This document shows positions 9,572-19,400 of a DNA stretch of 64,000 bases, in pieces. Source of the DNA: Lachnoclostridium sp. (lineage in GTDB: Bacteria > Bacillota > Clostridia > Lachnospirales > Lachnospiraceae). The stretch is taken from contig JAMPEY010000009.1 of the NCBI GenBank assembly GCA_023664665.1, positions 1 to 64,000 of the forward strand, written 5' to 3'. Both the position numbers and the translations under genes were made by a program. The notes under the pieces are model-generated. The model was not told where the DNA came from and made no database searches. It was given only the letters and a program-made list of their open reading frames with translations. Each line of letters opens with the position of its first letter. The stretch's first letter is position 1.

Positions 9572-9635
9572 TACATTTTACGCATATCCTATCATATTTT
9601 TAACCGTATGACCAGCAAAAATTAAGAAAACATTC

Positions 9636-11546
9636 TCAGGTCTCATAGATATTTTTTAAGGTACAGCCGTCAAAAAAGAAAGTCAGTATCTCTTCCGCCG
9701 TCATTCCATACTCCGCCATATCCCTTGCACCGTTCTGGCTCATGCCCACGCCGTGCCCGAATCCTCCTCCCGTCAGCACATAGCCCGTGACTTTTTTCTT
9801 GGACTTGACTGTGTCAATCATAAAAAATCCGCTGGGAAGAATCGTGGGACTTGCCACCGCAGTGCCGTCCTGACGCATAATCTTGCTCTCGCCGTCATTC
9901 AGCACATAACGGATAGCATGCTCGGAAATCACCTTATAAGTGCCGCTGTCTGTCTGAATCACAAGTTCATCGCAAACGCCTCCGGCTCCCCTTTTTTCCA
10001 CATAAATATCATTTACCTCGGAAAATGCCTTGACCGGCTTGCTGACATACTCGCCGTTTTCCAAAGTAAGCACTCTATTTTCATTGGCTTCATAGCGTTT
10101 TGAAAGAACCTCGGACATATGCTCCGGATCCAATTTTTTCACCTGATAACTCCAACGGTACCACCCCTCGGACACTTCAAAATCGCTGACATCCTTACCC
10201 TTGATAAAAGCTTCAAACTCATCCTCCGACTTTAATTTCTCCCCTGCCTCTTTCGCTCCCTCGCTGTCCTCCAAATTTTTTGAGGATATGGCTTTCGCCT
10301 TTAAATATGTAAGAGTCGGAGCCGTCTGCGTTTTCCATATCGTAGCATCCGTGCCCATGCCGCAGGAGGTAGAATAATAATAAGTTTCCGCCAATATACC
10401 GTCCTCCCGGTACAGCATTTGACCGTGACTGTTCTTAACCGCCGTAGTGGTGCTTTCCTGTTCCAAAATATTATTATATACCTGATAGGAAGTGCTGTCA
10501 TCTACATGTGCTCCGTATTGCGGATATCCCGCCCTCTGCATATGGATGTAAGCGTAAGTCCTCGCACATACCGCCTGTGCCCTCAGCGCCTGAGCCGGAT
10601 AGGAAGCGGGCATCTCGCTGGGCACTACGCTATAGAGATATTCCTCCAGGGATAATTCATTCACCGCCACTATCCCCGACTCTGTTTTTTCCAATTCTAC
10701 ATGCCCCCGGTAAAAAGGAATCCCCTGACTTCTCCTTATCTCCTTTAAACTGACTCGTCCGGTCAGCACATCGGGAGTGACTGTGATCCTGTCTCCCGAA
10801 AAATACTCGCTCCCGCTGTCTATGATAACTTCCTCTCCCGCGGCATACCGCTCTGTCCGTAAATCGGCATAATCGCCGTAAGAAATCGTAAAGTCCGTAT
10901 CGGCAGTGACCGTTACCTTCTCATGAAACAAGCTTTCATAGTCCGTACTTTTAATCAAAACCCGAATCATCTCCATGGCGTCTTCTCTTGCCTGCAGAAA
11001 TCCGCATACCGCTCCGTTTTCCACAACAAAATCCGTGAAAGGATACCCAATGATCAAATCCGACCATGCCAGAGACTCCAAAGTATTATAAATACGGTAT
11101 CCTTTACAGTCCGCCGCAAAGAGAATCCTCCCATAACCCTCCAGCTCCACGCCCGACGCATCCGCGCTCAATACTTTTCCGTTTATTTTTTCTGCCTTTA
11201 CCGTTACTTTTGTGACAAAGCCGTCCGTAACCTCTACATCTCCCAACTGTTCCCTCCACAAGGCATCCGGCGTAACAGACCCGTCAAACGCATATTCTTC
11301 GCTTTGTCCTTCTCTGAAAATCAGCAAAGAAGCGTCCTTCACCTCCATAATCCAGACATTCGTAAAAAGCTGAATCACAGGAATATGCTCTTCACCGGGG
11401 GGATTCTCCCTGCCGTCCCTGTTCAAAAACGCTACAAGAATGCGCCCGCCAAAAAGAAGTAATAATAAAAGCAGTCCCAGAATACAAATGAAACGCTTTA
11501 ACTGCATCCTCTGAGATTTATTTAACCGAAAATGTCCTGAATCCAA
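9636..11546 (-). CDS. SpoIID/LytB domain protein
   Basis: A 636-residue membrane-anchored protein. A single hydrophobic segment lies at about residues 15-37, then a roughly 230-residue N-terminal region of unknown fold, then a SpoIID/LytB domain with LEEYLYSVVPSEMPASYP, QAVCARTYAY and the C-terminal GGGFGHGVGMSQNGA block. SpoIID proteins are lytic transglycosylases that cut denuded glycan strands during spore engulfment; LytB relatives modify wall hydrolases. The length is about twice that of sporulation SpoIID, so a vegetative or sporulation-specific paralogue is possible. Translation starts at TTG, with GGGAG seven bases upstream. It lies about 40 bases after the terminator of the ncRNA gene. 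Confidence 0.85.
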   Translation of the reverse strand: MDSGHFRLNKSQRMQLKRFICILGLLLLLLLFGGRILVAFLNRDGRENPPGEEHIPVIQLFTNVWIMEVKDASLLIFREGQSEEYAFDGSVTPDALWREQLGDVEVTDGFVTKVTVKAEKINGKVLSADASGVELEGYGRILFAADCKGYRIYNTLESLAWSDLIIGYPFTDFVVENGAVCGFLQAREDAMEMIRVLIKSTDYESLFHEKVTVTADTDFTISYGDYADLRTERYAAGEEVIIDSGSEYFSGDRITVTPDVLTGRVSLKEIRRSQGIPFYRGHVELEKTESGIVAVNELSLEEYLYSVVPSEMPASYPAQALRAQAVCARTYAYIHMQRAGYPQYGAHVDDSTSYQVYNNILEQESTTTAVKNSHGQMLYREDGILAETYYYSTSCGMGTDATIWKTQTAPTLTYLKAKAISSKNLEDSEGAKEAGEKLKSEDEFEAFIKGKDVSDFEVSEGWYRWSYQVKKLDPEHMSEVLSKRYEANENRVLTLENGEYVSKPVKAFSEVNDIYVEKRGAGGVCDELVIQTDSGTYKVISEHAIRYVLNDGESKIMRQDGTAVASPTILPSGFFMIDTVKSKKKVTGYVLTGGGFGHGVGMSQNGARDMAEYGMTAEEILTFFFDGCTLKNIYET

Positions 11547-11586
11547 TTATTTTCTCCCTATTCACTGTTGACTTTGCAGTAACACC

Positions 11587-11618
11587 ACAAAGGAGCAGTC
11601 CAAAGGACTGCTCCTTAT
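11587..11618 (-). terminator. Terminator of the ncRNA gene
   Basis: A perfect 12-base-pair stem (AAGGAGCAGTCC with GGACTGCTCCTT) and a 3-base loop. The T-rich tail is modest on the minus strand (TTTGTGGTGTT) and TCTTTT on the plus strand, so it may act both ways. Confidence 0.8.
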
Positions 11619-11833
11619 CTTTTGTGCATCCCCAAAATGCCGCCTTCTGTTTTTTGACTCCTAGCTATGCTAGGTGGGTAACCGCAACCGGGTTTTTGCC
11701 TTCCCTTCCAATCCTCTGATAACAGTCATAGCTGTAAGAGTGAGGGCTTGACAGCCGCTCCGGCAATATAGGAATCCCGTTTAAAGAAATGTAGGTTCAA
11801 AATTAACAGAAGTTATCGTACATTTCAGGTTAC
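11590..11833 (-). ncRNA. Stand-alone structured RNA gene (6S RNA candidate)
   Basis: About 240 bases between a strong minus-strand promoter and an intrinsic terminator, without an open frame. The transcript can form many local hairpins: GAAATGTA with TACATTTC near its 5' end, GCCG-GAG-CGGC, CCTAGC-ATA-GCTAGG, and GCAT-TTTGGGG-ATGC. The 5' third contains GAACCTACATTTC and ACGGGATTCCTATATTG, which I associate from memory with clostridial 6S (ssrS) RNA, but I cannot confirm this, and the closing stem of 6S is not obvious. Size, isolation and own promoter fit 6S RNA, a regulator of RNA polymerase. Other candidates are a less-studied clostridial RNA class. Confidence 0.62.
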
Positions 11834-11837
11834 TATT

Positions 11838-11866
11838 ATTATAGCGAAAAGCAGGGCAAAATACAA
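11838..11866 (-). promoter_or_regulatory. Promoter of the ncRNA gene
   Basis: TTGTAT (complement of 11861-11866), 17-base spacer, perfect TATAAT (complement of 11838-11843). Predicted transcription start near 11831. No open reading frame follows, so this promoter serves the structured RNA. Confidence 0.85.
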
Positions 11867-11984
11867 CTGTAATTTTCTGCAAGTTTGTGATATACTTATC
11901 AGCGGTAATCATATTGTGTATCTTCCACATACAATCTATACAATCCGGATTGCCTGTACAAATTGATCACGGAAAGGACAATTT

Positions 11985-12569
11985 ATGAAAAAGAAATTTT
12001 TAATCATCCTATTATCGCTCCTATTTATTTTTTCCCTGACGGGCTGCGGCAGCGCCAGAGCTTTGGAAGAGCCGCCCCAAACCGATTCATCGGACAGACC
12101 GGCGGAAACGGATTCTTCCGAAAACATTTCCACGGCATCCGCCGAAGCGGGAAATCCTTCCGCCGAAAGTAATTCTACGAAAAATAATTTTTCGGAAAAT
12201 AATTCTACAGAAACTGTATCAAAAGAAATCCTGTCTCTTCAAGATTGGCTGGACAGCGAAAATAAAGAGCAGAATGTTGCGGGCGCCAATGCCCAATTAA
12301 ATCCTATTGGTCTTTCTTTGGATTTCTATGCCGAAGACGACAATATTCTGGTTCTGGAATACACATTTTCCGAGCAGCAGGATCTGGGAGATGATATGGC
12401 GGAAATCCAAAAAACTTTTTACGAATCCCTTGCATCGGTTTATTCCGACTCTGTCACATCTTTATTTAACGACTTTGAATCGGAATACGGAATCATATTG
12501 GCGGACATTAAATTGGTTTTCCTAAACGCTGACGACACGGAACTGTATTTCCGATATTATAAAGAATAG
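11985..12569 (+). CDS. Lipoprotein of unknown function
   Basis: A 194-residue secreted lipoprotein. Residues 1-21 form a lysine-rich start, a hydrophobic core and the lipobox SLTGC, with Cys21 as the predicted lipidated residue. Residues 25-75 are a low-complexity Ser/Asn/Glu/Thr linker with repeated NNS-TE motifs. The C-terminal 110 residues are predicted globular (FYAEDDNILVLEYTF; LYFRYYKE) and resemble the small DUF4854-like domains found in Firmicute lipoproteins, but I cannot assign it. GGAAAGGA precedes the ATG. It stands alone on the plus strand, convergent with pckA and sharing a terminator with it. Confidence 0.8.
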   Translation: MKKKFLIILLSLLFIFSLTGCGSARALEEPPQTDSSDRPAETDSSENISTASAEAGNPSAESNSTKNNFSENNSTETVSKEILSLQDWLDSENKEQNVAGANAQLNPIGLSLDFYAEDDNILVLEYTFSEQQDLGDDMAEIQKTFYESLASVYSDSVTSLFNDFESEYGIILADIKLVFLNADDTELYFRYYKE

Positions 12570-12570
12570 A

Positions 12571-12605
12571 AAAAAGGCTGCCGCTTCCGCGACAGCCTTT
12601 TTAAT
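12571..12605. terminator. Bidirectional terminator between lipoprotein gene and pckA
   Basis: AAAAAGGCTG(C)CGC and GCG(A)CAGCCTTTTT form a stem with a TTCC loop. A-tract on the left and T-tract on the right allow termination from both strands. Confidence 0.9.
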
Positions 12606-12629
12606 TTTACTTATTTACTTATCAGCATC

Positions 12630-14357
12630 TTACAGGGAAGCAACTTCGTCAACCAGCTTCTTCAGTGCAGCCAATGCTTCATCGGGAAGCTTGTCATAGC
12701 CTTCCTTCTTGGTAGCAAAGCCTTCCACTGCGTCCACACGGTTCTGCATAGCATTCTTCAGCGCCTCGGTGTAGGACTTATCGGAAAGGTCAGGCTTGAA
12801 TGCATCGGAAGTCTTTCCGGACCAATCGTTCATAATCTCGATATCCTCGAAAGGTCCCCACTTTTCAAAGTTAGCCTTACCCTCAACGATGGTCTCAAGG
12901 ATTCCCAGAGTATCAGCAGGCTTTACCTTGGTGCCCATGAAGTCGCCTGTATTTACGATATAGCAGTCTACATTTTTCTCCTCCACCAGCTTCTTGAACT
13001 TCTCATAGTCATTTACCAGAGGATAGGTTCTGAAGGGGTTAGCATAAGGAACGATACGAAGTGCATTCATATCCGTGCCGGCTGCCACACGCTCTGCGGT
13101 AGAAGTCTTGGTTGCAAGGGTTGCGCCCATAACGGAAGCAAGCGCCGCACCTTTCAGCTTCACAATAGGAGGAATGGTAGGATCCTTCATAATCCAGAAG
13201 ATAGCGTTTACGGGAGCATCGATTTTGTCCACGCGGTTCGGAGACCACAATTTGGACTTAATCGCACGACCGTTGCCGTTTCTGATATCCTCGGTAACAA
13301 GCTGAATCTTGCCGTCCTCATCCAGGGTTGCGGAACAGTTCTGTGCAGTCAGCAGGAACTTGTTGTCAGGGCAGCCTGTAGGATAATCTGCGGTCTTGTC
13401 AAAATAAGTAGGCTCCAGAGCGATGGAGGCACAGGTATCGCTGTTGATGATGAAAGCATCGTCATGCAGCACCTTGATGCCGCCGAATGCATCGTATTTG
13501 CCGTTATGTTTTGCGTGAGTCAAGGTTGACTTACCGGAACCTGACAGACCGTATACGGAAGCAACGAACTTCTTGCCGCCCTCCAGAGAATACTCTTTCT
13601 GTCCGCCGTGGCAGGAAGCATAACCGTTTCTGTTAGCCAAAGCCCATGCCATGGTCAGAGTGCCCTTCTTGTGCTCACCAAAATACTTCATGCCGAGAAT
13701 TGCAGCGCAGTTCTCATTTGTATCAAAATAGCACAGGGTCAAAGGATCGCTTAAGCAGCTATAATCTACATCGGGAGCCTCTTCCGGTGTCCACTGGGGA
13801 TTGGAGAAGATATAGATATCCGGCTCCTTGCCGCCGCCGACAGGCTGGGACTCTTTGTACATCTGCACATATTTGTCAGACATATACTGGAAGTTCAACA
13901 TCCAGTTGTAAAGAAGGTTCTCTTCTCCTTCGGGAATCAAAAGGTGTGCTTTTACCATGAACTCAGGGTCAAGACCGATGAAGCACTCTGCGTGGTACAG
14001 GGTCTGCCAACGGGTTTTGTAGATGGCATCCATAACCACCTTATCCAGTTTTGCAGCGTCTACGCCCGGCTCGCCCTTGATGCGGCGTGCAGCGGCATAA
14101 CGTCCGGTAACTGCACCGTCATTGAACAAAAGAACCTTGGCATCCTTCTCAAGTCCCTGCTCTTCCGCTCTGTAAACGGGCATATCCGTCACGATGGTTC
14201 CCGGTGAATTTTTAGCCATTTCATAGGCTTCTCTTACAGTGTTGATTTTTACAACATTGTTGCCGTAGAAAGCGCCTTCGATAATGGAACGGGTTCTGCT
14301 GAAGCCCGGCTTTCCGGCGCCGATTTCGGAAATCGGATAATAAGCTTTTGTTGACAT
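12630..14357 (-). CDS. pckA: Phosphoenolpyruvate carboxykinase (ATP)
   Basis: Interconverts oxaloacetate + ATP and phosphoenolpyruvate + CO2 + ADP. The 575 residues exceed the roughly 530-540 of the E. coli-type enzyme but fit a longer clostridial branch. The kinase-1a P-loop is GLSGSGKSTLTHAK (about residue 270), followed by the metal/oxaloacetate region LHDDAFIIN and the adenine-binding ATKTSTAERVAAG. In fermentative gut bacteria this enzyme often runs toward oxaloacetate, conserving ATP and fixing CO2 for succinate formation; direction here is inferred. A 5' untranslated region of about 80 bases follows a near-consensus promoter with an upstream pair of direct repeats. Confidence 0.94.
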   Translation of the reverse strand: MSTKAYYPISEIGAGKPGFSRTRSIIEGAFYGNNVVKINTVREAYEMAKNSPGTIVTDMPVYRAEEQGLEKDAKVLLFNDGAVTGRYAAARRIKGEPGVDAAKLDKVVMDAIYKTRWQTLYHAECFIGLDPEFMVKAHLLIPEGEENLLYNWMLNFQYMSDKYVQMYKESQPVGGGKEPDIYIFSNPQWTPEEAPDVDYSCLSDPLTLCYFDTNENCAAILGMKYFGEHKKGTLTMAWALANRNGYASCHGGQKEYSLEGGKKFVASVYGLSGSGKSTLTHAKHNGKYDAFGGIKVLHDDAFIINSDTCASIALEPTYFDKTADYPTGCPDNKFLLTAQNCSATLDEDGKIQLVTEDIRNGNGRAIKSKLWSPNRVDKIDAPVNAIFWIMKDPTIPPIVKLKGAALASVMGATLATKTSTAERVAAGTDMNALRIVPYANPFRTYPLVNDYEKFKKLVEEKNVDCYIVNTGDFMGTKVKPADTLGILETIVEGKANFEKWGPFEDIEIMNDWSGKTSDAFKPDLSDKSYTEALKNAMQNRVDAVEGFATKKEGYDKLPDEALAALKKLVDEVASL

Positions 14358-14446
14358 TGGTATGTCCTCCTTAATATTATTGTATTTTTATTGGACAGCC
14401 TGCTATATCACATCTGTCCCTATTATGGGAACTCCCTATCTCGTCT

Positions 14447-14475
14447 ATTATCTCAAACCTTAATTGAAAAGTCAA
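14447..14475 (-). promoter_or_regulatory. Promoter of pckA
   Basis: TTGACT (complement of 14470-14475), 17-base spacer, GATAAT (complement of 14447-14452). Start predicted near 14440, about 80 bases before the pckA ATG, which itself follows AGGAGG. A second TATAAT lies upstream at 14514-14519 without a clear -35 box. Confidence 0.8.
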
Positions 14476-14500
14476 TAAAAGGGAAAAATTTTTCATAAGG

Positions 14501-14553
14501 TTTTAACAGTTCCATTATACTTTTTCAATAAACTTTGTTATCTTTTAACAGTT
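14501..14553 (-). repeat. Pair of 11-base direct repeats upstream of the pckA promoter
   Basis: TTTTAACAGTT occurs at 14501-14511 and again at 14543-14553, spaced 42 bases (four helical turns), flanking a TATAAT-like box. Even spacing on one DNA face suggests a regulator site controlling pckA; the regulator is unknown. Confidence 0.5.
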
Positions 14554-14564
14554 TAACAAAACAA

Positions 14565-16424
14565 CTACCTTTCATGCTTCAGAAAAAAGGTACTGTCCGC
14601 ACGGGTTTCTTTTTTCAGCCACTCCCGCTCTTTTTCGTCTAAAAACGGCGCAATTTTTTCATAGACCCCTTTTTGATATGCCAGCAAACACATCCAATCT
14701 TCCACAGGCATATCCTTTTCATTAATTGCATCCAAATCAAAGGGAACCCATGTCAATGTCTCAAAATGCATAAACTGACCATATTCGTTTTTGACATCCT
14801 TTTTCACCACCATAACATTCTCAATGCGGATGCCGTGGCTTCCCTCCACATAGACGCCCGGCTCATTGGTAATATCCATCCCCTCTTCCAGCACTGCTTC
14901 CTGCGCCCCTTTTACAAAACGCCAGCGCATACTCTGGGGTCCCTCATGCACATTTAACATATATCCCACGCCGTGCCCGGTTCCGCATTTATAATCAAGC
15001 CCTACATCCCAAAGGGGCTGCCTCGCCAGAATATCCAGATTCCTGCCCGTGCAGCCATAGAGAAAATGCGCCCGGGACAGACTTAAGTTTGCTCTTGCCG
15101 TCAGCGTGTAATGATGTTTCTCCTCCTCGGAAACAGGACCTAAAGCAATGGTCCTTGTCACATCTGTGGTCCCACCCATATACTGACCGCCGGAATCCAC
15201 CAACAAAAGTCCTTCAGGCTTTAAAACCGCACAATTTTCATCAGAAGGCTCATAGTGCATCATTGCCGCGTTTTCCCGATATGCCGCTATGGTTGGGAAA
15301 GACAATCCCAAAAATCCGGGAATCTGCCTGCGGAATTCCTCCAGCTTTTGCGCAGCGGACACCTCGGTAATTTCTATCTTTCCGATATTCGTCTTTAACC
15401 AATAAATGAATTTTGTCACCGCCACGCTGTCTTTTAAGAAAATATCCTGCATTCTGGCAAGCTCTACAGGATTCTTAACGGCTTTCAACATCTCCGTGGG
15501 ATTGTTTTCTTCCACAAGCCTGTGCTTTTTCTCAATCAGCTTATAAAGCAGATAATTACAATACCTCTTATCCAACAATACCCCGTCGGACTCTGTGGAT
15601 AATTCCTCCAAATAGTCCATGATTTCCCCATATTCCCGAATCTCTATTCCCTGCCCTGCAAAATAAGCTTCCTCCGTTTCGGTCAGAATCTTTTTTTGGA
15701 GAAACAGCACCGCTTCTTTTTGTGTCAGATACCCATAGCACATAGCCACGGGATTGCACTCCACATCACATCCCCTGATGTTAAAAAGCCACATCAGATC
15801 GTCCAGCTTTGTGAGGAGCATACTCTCCGCTCCCTGCTTTTGCATTTCCTCCCGCACCTGTGAAAGTTTTTCCTCCACGCTTTTTCCGGCATATTTCCTG
15901 TCAAGAATCGTGATTTTCCCCGACGGAAAAGCCGGCCTGTCCCGCCACAACTCCCCTGCCAGATCCCGTGTGTATCTGATAGGAAAAACTTCCGTTTCCG
16001 AAGCCGCTTCCGCCTTTTGACCGGTCAGGAAGCTCCTCTCCAATTTAAGCCCCTCCGCGGCGGAAATTACTCTTCCGTCAAAGCCAAGGGACTGCCCCTC
16101 TTTCCTATTCTGCCGCAAAAATTCCGTGATGGTCGGCACACCCTCTTCCATCATACAAAACAGCGTTACTCCCGTTCCCTCAAGCTCCTTCTGCGCCTGA
16201 ATAAAATACCTTCCGTCCGTCCAAAGCCCGGCGCCCTCCTGCCATACGAGCAGGGTGCCGTTAGAGCCTGAAAAACCACAGAAATATTCCCTTACCTTAA
16301 AATAATCGCTCACATATTCCGAACCGTGGAAGTCCGCCGTGGGCATCATATAAAAATCAATTTCCGCCTCCTTCATGGCTCTTCTGAGATTCTTTAATCT
16401 GTCAAGTATCAGCTTGTTTTCCAT
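14565..16424 (-). CDS. M24 family Xaa-Pro aminopeptidase (aminopeptidase P-like)
   Basis: A metallopeptidase that removes an N-terminal residue preceding proline; about 619 residues from the start at 16424. Two creatinase-like N-terminal domains (about 1-310) precede a pita-bread catalytic domain (about 315-540) and a short C-terminal extension, the layout of the long aminopeptidase P group. Metal ligands appear in LLVDSGGQYMGGTTDVTRT (Asp, Asp), GTGHGVGYMLNVHEGP (His), ITNEPGVYVEG (Glu) and GIRIENVMVV (Glu). The frame extends upstream to 16523, but the ATG at 16424 has GAAGG upstream and starts at the conserved MENKLILDRLKNLR; it overlaps the end of the preceding gene by 23 bases. Confidence 0.92.
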   Translation of the reverse strand: MENKLILDRLKNLRRAMKEAEIDFYMMPTADFHGSEYVSDYFKVREYFCGFSGSNGTLLVWQEGAGLWTDGRYFIQAQKELEGTGVTLFCMMEEGVPTITEFLRQNRKEGQSLGFDGRVISAAEGLKLERSFLTGQKAEAASETEVFPIRYTRDLAGELWRDRPAFPSGKITILDRKYAGKSVEEKLSQVREEMQKQGAESMLLTKLDDLMWLFNIRGCDVECNPVAMCYGYLTQKEAVLFLQKKILTETEEAYFAGQGIEIREYGEIMDYLEELSTESDGVLLDKRYCNYLLYKLIEKKHRLVEENNPTEMLKAVKNPVELARMQDIFLKDSVAVTKFIYWLKTNIGKIEITEVSAAQKLEEFRRQIPGFLGLSFPTIAAYRENAAMMHYEPSDENCAVLKPEGLLLVDSGGQYMGGTTDVTRTIALGPVSEEEKHHYTLTARANLSLSRAHFLYGCTGRNLDILARQPLWDVGLDYKCGTGHGVGYMLNVHEGPQSMRWRFVKGAQEAVLEEGMDITNEPGVYVEGSHGIRIENVMVVKKDVKNEYGQFMHFETLTWVPFDLDAINEKDMPVEDWMCLLAYQKGVYEKIAPFLDEKEREWLKKETRADSTFFLKHER

Positions 16425-19400
16425 GACGCCGCCTTCTTTCCTTTGCCCATTCTTTTTTCTTCTGCCGCAGCGCCGCCACGGCAGCTTTATAAATTTCCCT
16501 CGCTTTTCTCTTATCCTCGCCATTTAGCGTTTTCCCACAATATGCCGCATCCTCCAGCATAAAAGTAATCCCGCTCATATCATATCCCACTTTATCTTCA
16601 AATATCACGGCATACTCATAAGGAGTGTAAGCCCCGGCGTTTCGGATAAGCTTGCCCATATGCCTTCCGGCAATTCTCTTATATAACATCACAACGGCTT
16701 TCCCGGGCTCTGCTTTTCCGAATTTCCGGTGAAACCATAATTCCCTCACAAAAGGTTCAAAAACAGTCTTAAGGAATAAGAGCGTCATAATAATGCCCGA
16801 CACCGCCGCCAATATGATCAATCCCCTGACGCCTGCCCTCATCAGATAAAACATAACCCCGCTGTTTCTGCTTACAGAGTTTCGGTAACTTGCGGGCATG
16901 GTTGCCTCATAGACCACAAAGCCCACATTCTCAATATAAACTTCCGGATAGGCATGTCCGCAGTTTGTCCTGACCACATATAAATCCTCATACTCCTGCG
17001 CAGGCACAAAGCCTTCCGCATATCGGGCAGTCACCCCCGCAGCCCGCGCCAACAGCACATAAGCTGACGCAAAATCGGAACAGGTTCCGGTCTTGCCCTC
17101 AAACAAAAAATACTCCACACTGTCATCGGGCGCCCGATAAGAAAGGTCATATACAAAATCGTTCTGCTGGAAATAATTTTGTATCGCTAACGCTTTCTCC
17201 CAGTCATAAGTGCAATTCCCGGTAATCTCTGCTGCCAATTCCCTAATGCTGTCCGGAATCAGCTCATTATTTTCCGCACAAGCTTCCCGATATTCCATGG
17301 CAAGCTGTGTTTCATACATATAGGCATCCACCACACTCCCATATTCCGTCTCTCCTTCCGCCGATAAGATATCTTCCATTTCCTCAAGCATTGTCATTGC
17401 CGTATCGATATTCATGTTGGCGCCGCCCTGCTGAATCCACCTGTTGCGGGCATTAAAATCATGGTAAAAATCCACCATATAGGTCAGATTGCGGTCAAGA
17501 AACCCTTCCGTATTCTGATAAACTCCGCCGGAACTGACTCTGGAATCAGAGAAATTGTCATACCTGTCCTGAGGCACCGCAACCTCCGCCGTACGGGCAG
17601 TGGTCAGATATGCCACGCTGGGAAAATTCATCGTTTCGATTTCCATTTGGTATCTGGGTTCTTCAAAACCGCTTTCTATACGGTTCAAACCATATTTTTC
17701 CAAAAATCCCGGCTCATACCCTTCCACGCACTCCATGGCTTTTGCCAAAAGCCCAAGATCCATACGGTTGCGTATAGAACCCCATACTTCGGGGGTAATG
17801 TCAGGCTGTGCATATTCTTCCAGCGCATACCAGCGGTCATTCTCAAAATCATACAGATCAAAATTCTGTCTTTTTAAATATAAATTCCCCACATCTTTGG
17901 TTACATTGACTTCATATAATTTTCGGTTGTTTAACTCATTAAAATTGTCCGCATTTCCCGAAAAACTGCTCATTTGCGAATAGCTTTCCGGAAGCTGTTC
18001 ACTGATATTTCCTCCCATAAAGGCATTTTCAAAGGCATAATAGTAACGCGTATTCTCCTGTTTCGGCGCAGCCAGTCCGATTAACACAAACACCAAGGCG
18101 TAAAATGCCACCGAAACAAAGCCTGCCACATAACCTACCATACGCTTTCCGCTGTCCCTGTTTTTGCGCATGTACATCAGTAAAATCACCACATTCAGCA
18201 CGGTAATGAATACCACGGGAACCATGTTGATATCTTTCATGATCTTGACATGAATCAAAAAAGGGATCAGGCTCACCAGCATCAAAAACGATGTCCTGTA
18301 CAGCACATTTGCAAAATAATACACTACTACGGAAAAAAAGACCGTAAACATCACTACCAGCGAAAGCAGATACGCCGCCGTGGAATCCACGGATTCGCCG
18401 CCGGATAAAAACCAATGGGTATAAGTAATCCCATAACCGCTGGAAAAAACAATGCGGGCATACACACTCAAAAGCGCCATCATCAGCACCGTCATCAACA
18501 TGCTTCCTATGATTCTGTGCCGGTTGACATAAGTACAGACCGCAAAAAGACAGGCGCAGACCACTGCCTGCAGTAATGTCCAGACGGAAATTATCGGCAC
18601 ATCAAACACCAGAAACACGGAAAGACTCAAAAGAAACGCCAGAAAATAAGACGGAGCAAATTCTTTTATCACATCGAGAAACTTTTTCCAAAGTCCTGTC
18701 TTTTCCTTTGTTATCACCACCGCCTTCTTGGGAACGGACTCCACATCCAAAGTTTCCGCTTCCGAGGCGGACGGCGCCGCGGAATAAACCGTGACATGTA
18801 TATTATCGGACTGCCCCTCCGTCAGGGCCTCAGCCTCATCTAAACTGTTTGGCGTGGAAAACAAAAATGCCCCTTCTCCTCCCTTGCCAAGGATATCCGA
18901 ACCGGGAAATCTTTCGATTCCTTTATCCCACGCCTCTTTTCCGGCAAAGGAATACTCCGCCATTGCCAGTCTTACATTTTCCAAATCCAATTCGTCTTCT
19001 ATCTGATAATCCGTAAAACCATGCTCCCCCATAGCATAATAGTTTACGGTATAATCATGCCTGACCAGCACGCGGATGATGCCCAATGCATTTTCCACCG
19101 CATCCTCCGCGATTTCGGGATGTATGCTTTCCTCCTCATACACACTGTCCAAAACCACATGAATCGTCTGGGAGGACACTTCGTCATCAAGGCGTACAAT
19201 CAGTTTATCCCTCTTTGCAGACTGCTTCCAGTTAATTCGCTTTAAGGGGTCTCCCGGCACATACTCCCTGCTGTCATACCCCGGAAATCCGCCGAAAGTG
19301 ACAGCCTGTGACTCCACCATATCCTCGCTGTCATCCAGATTTCTGGAAGCCTGCATTGCCTGCATGATATTGTCGTCCCTTGCGGATATCTCTGCGATAC

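Noticed and set aside
16424..16523. 33-residue upstream extension of the M24 peptidase
   Set aside because: Overlaps the basic tail of the DUF58 fusion in another frame, and the ATG at 16424 has a ribosome site and matches the family start.
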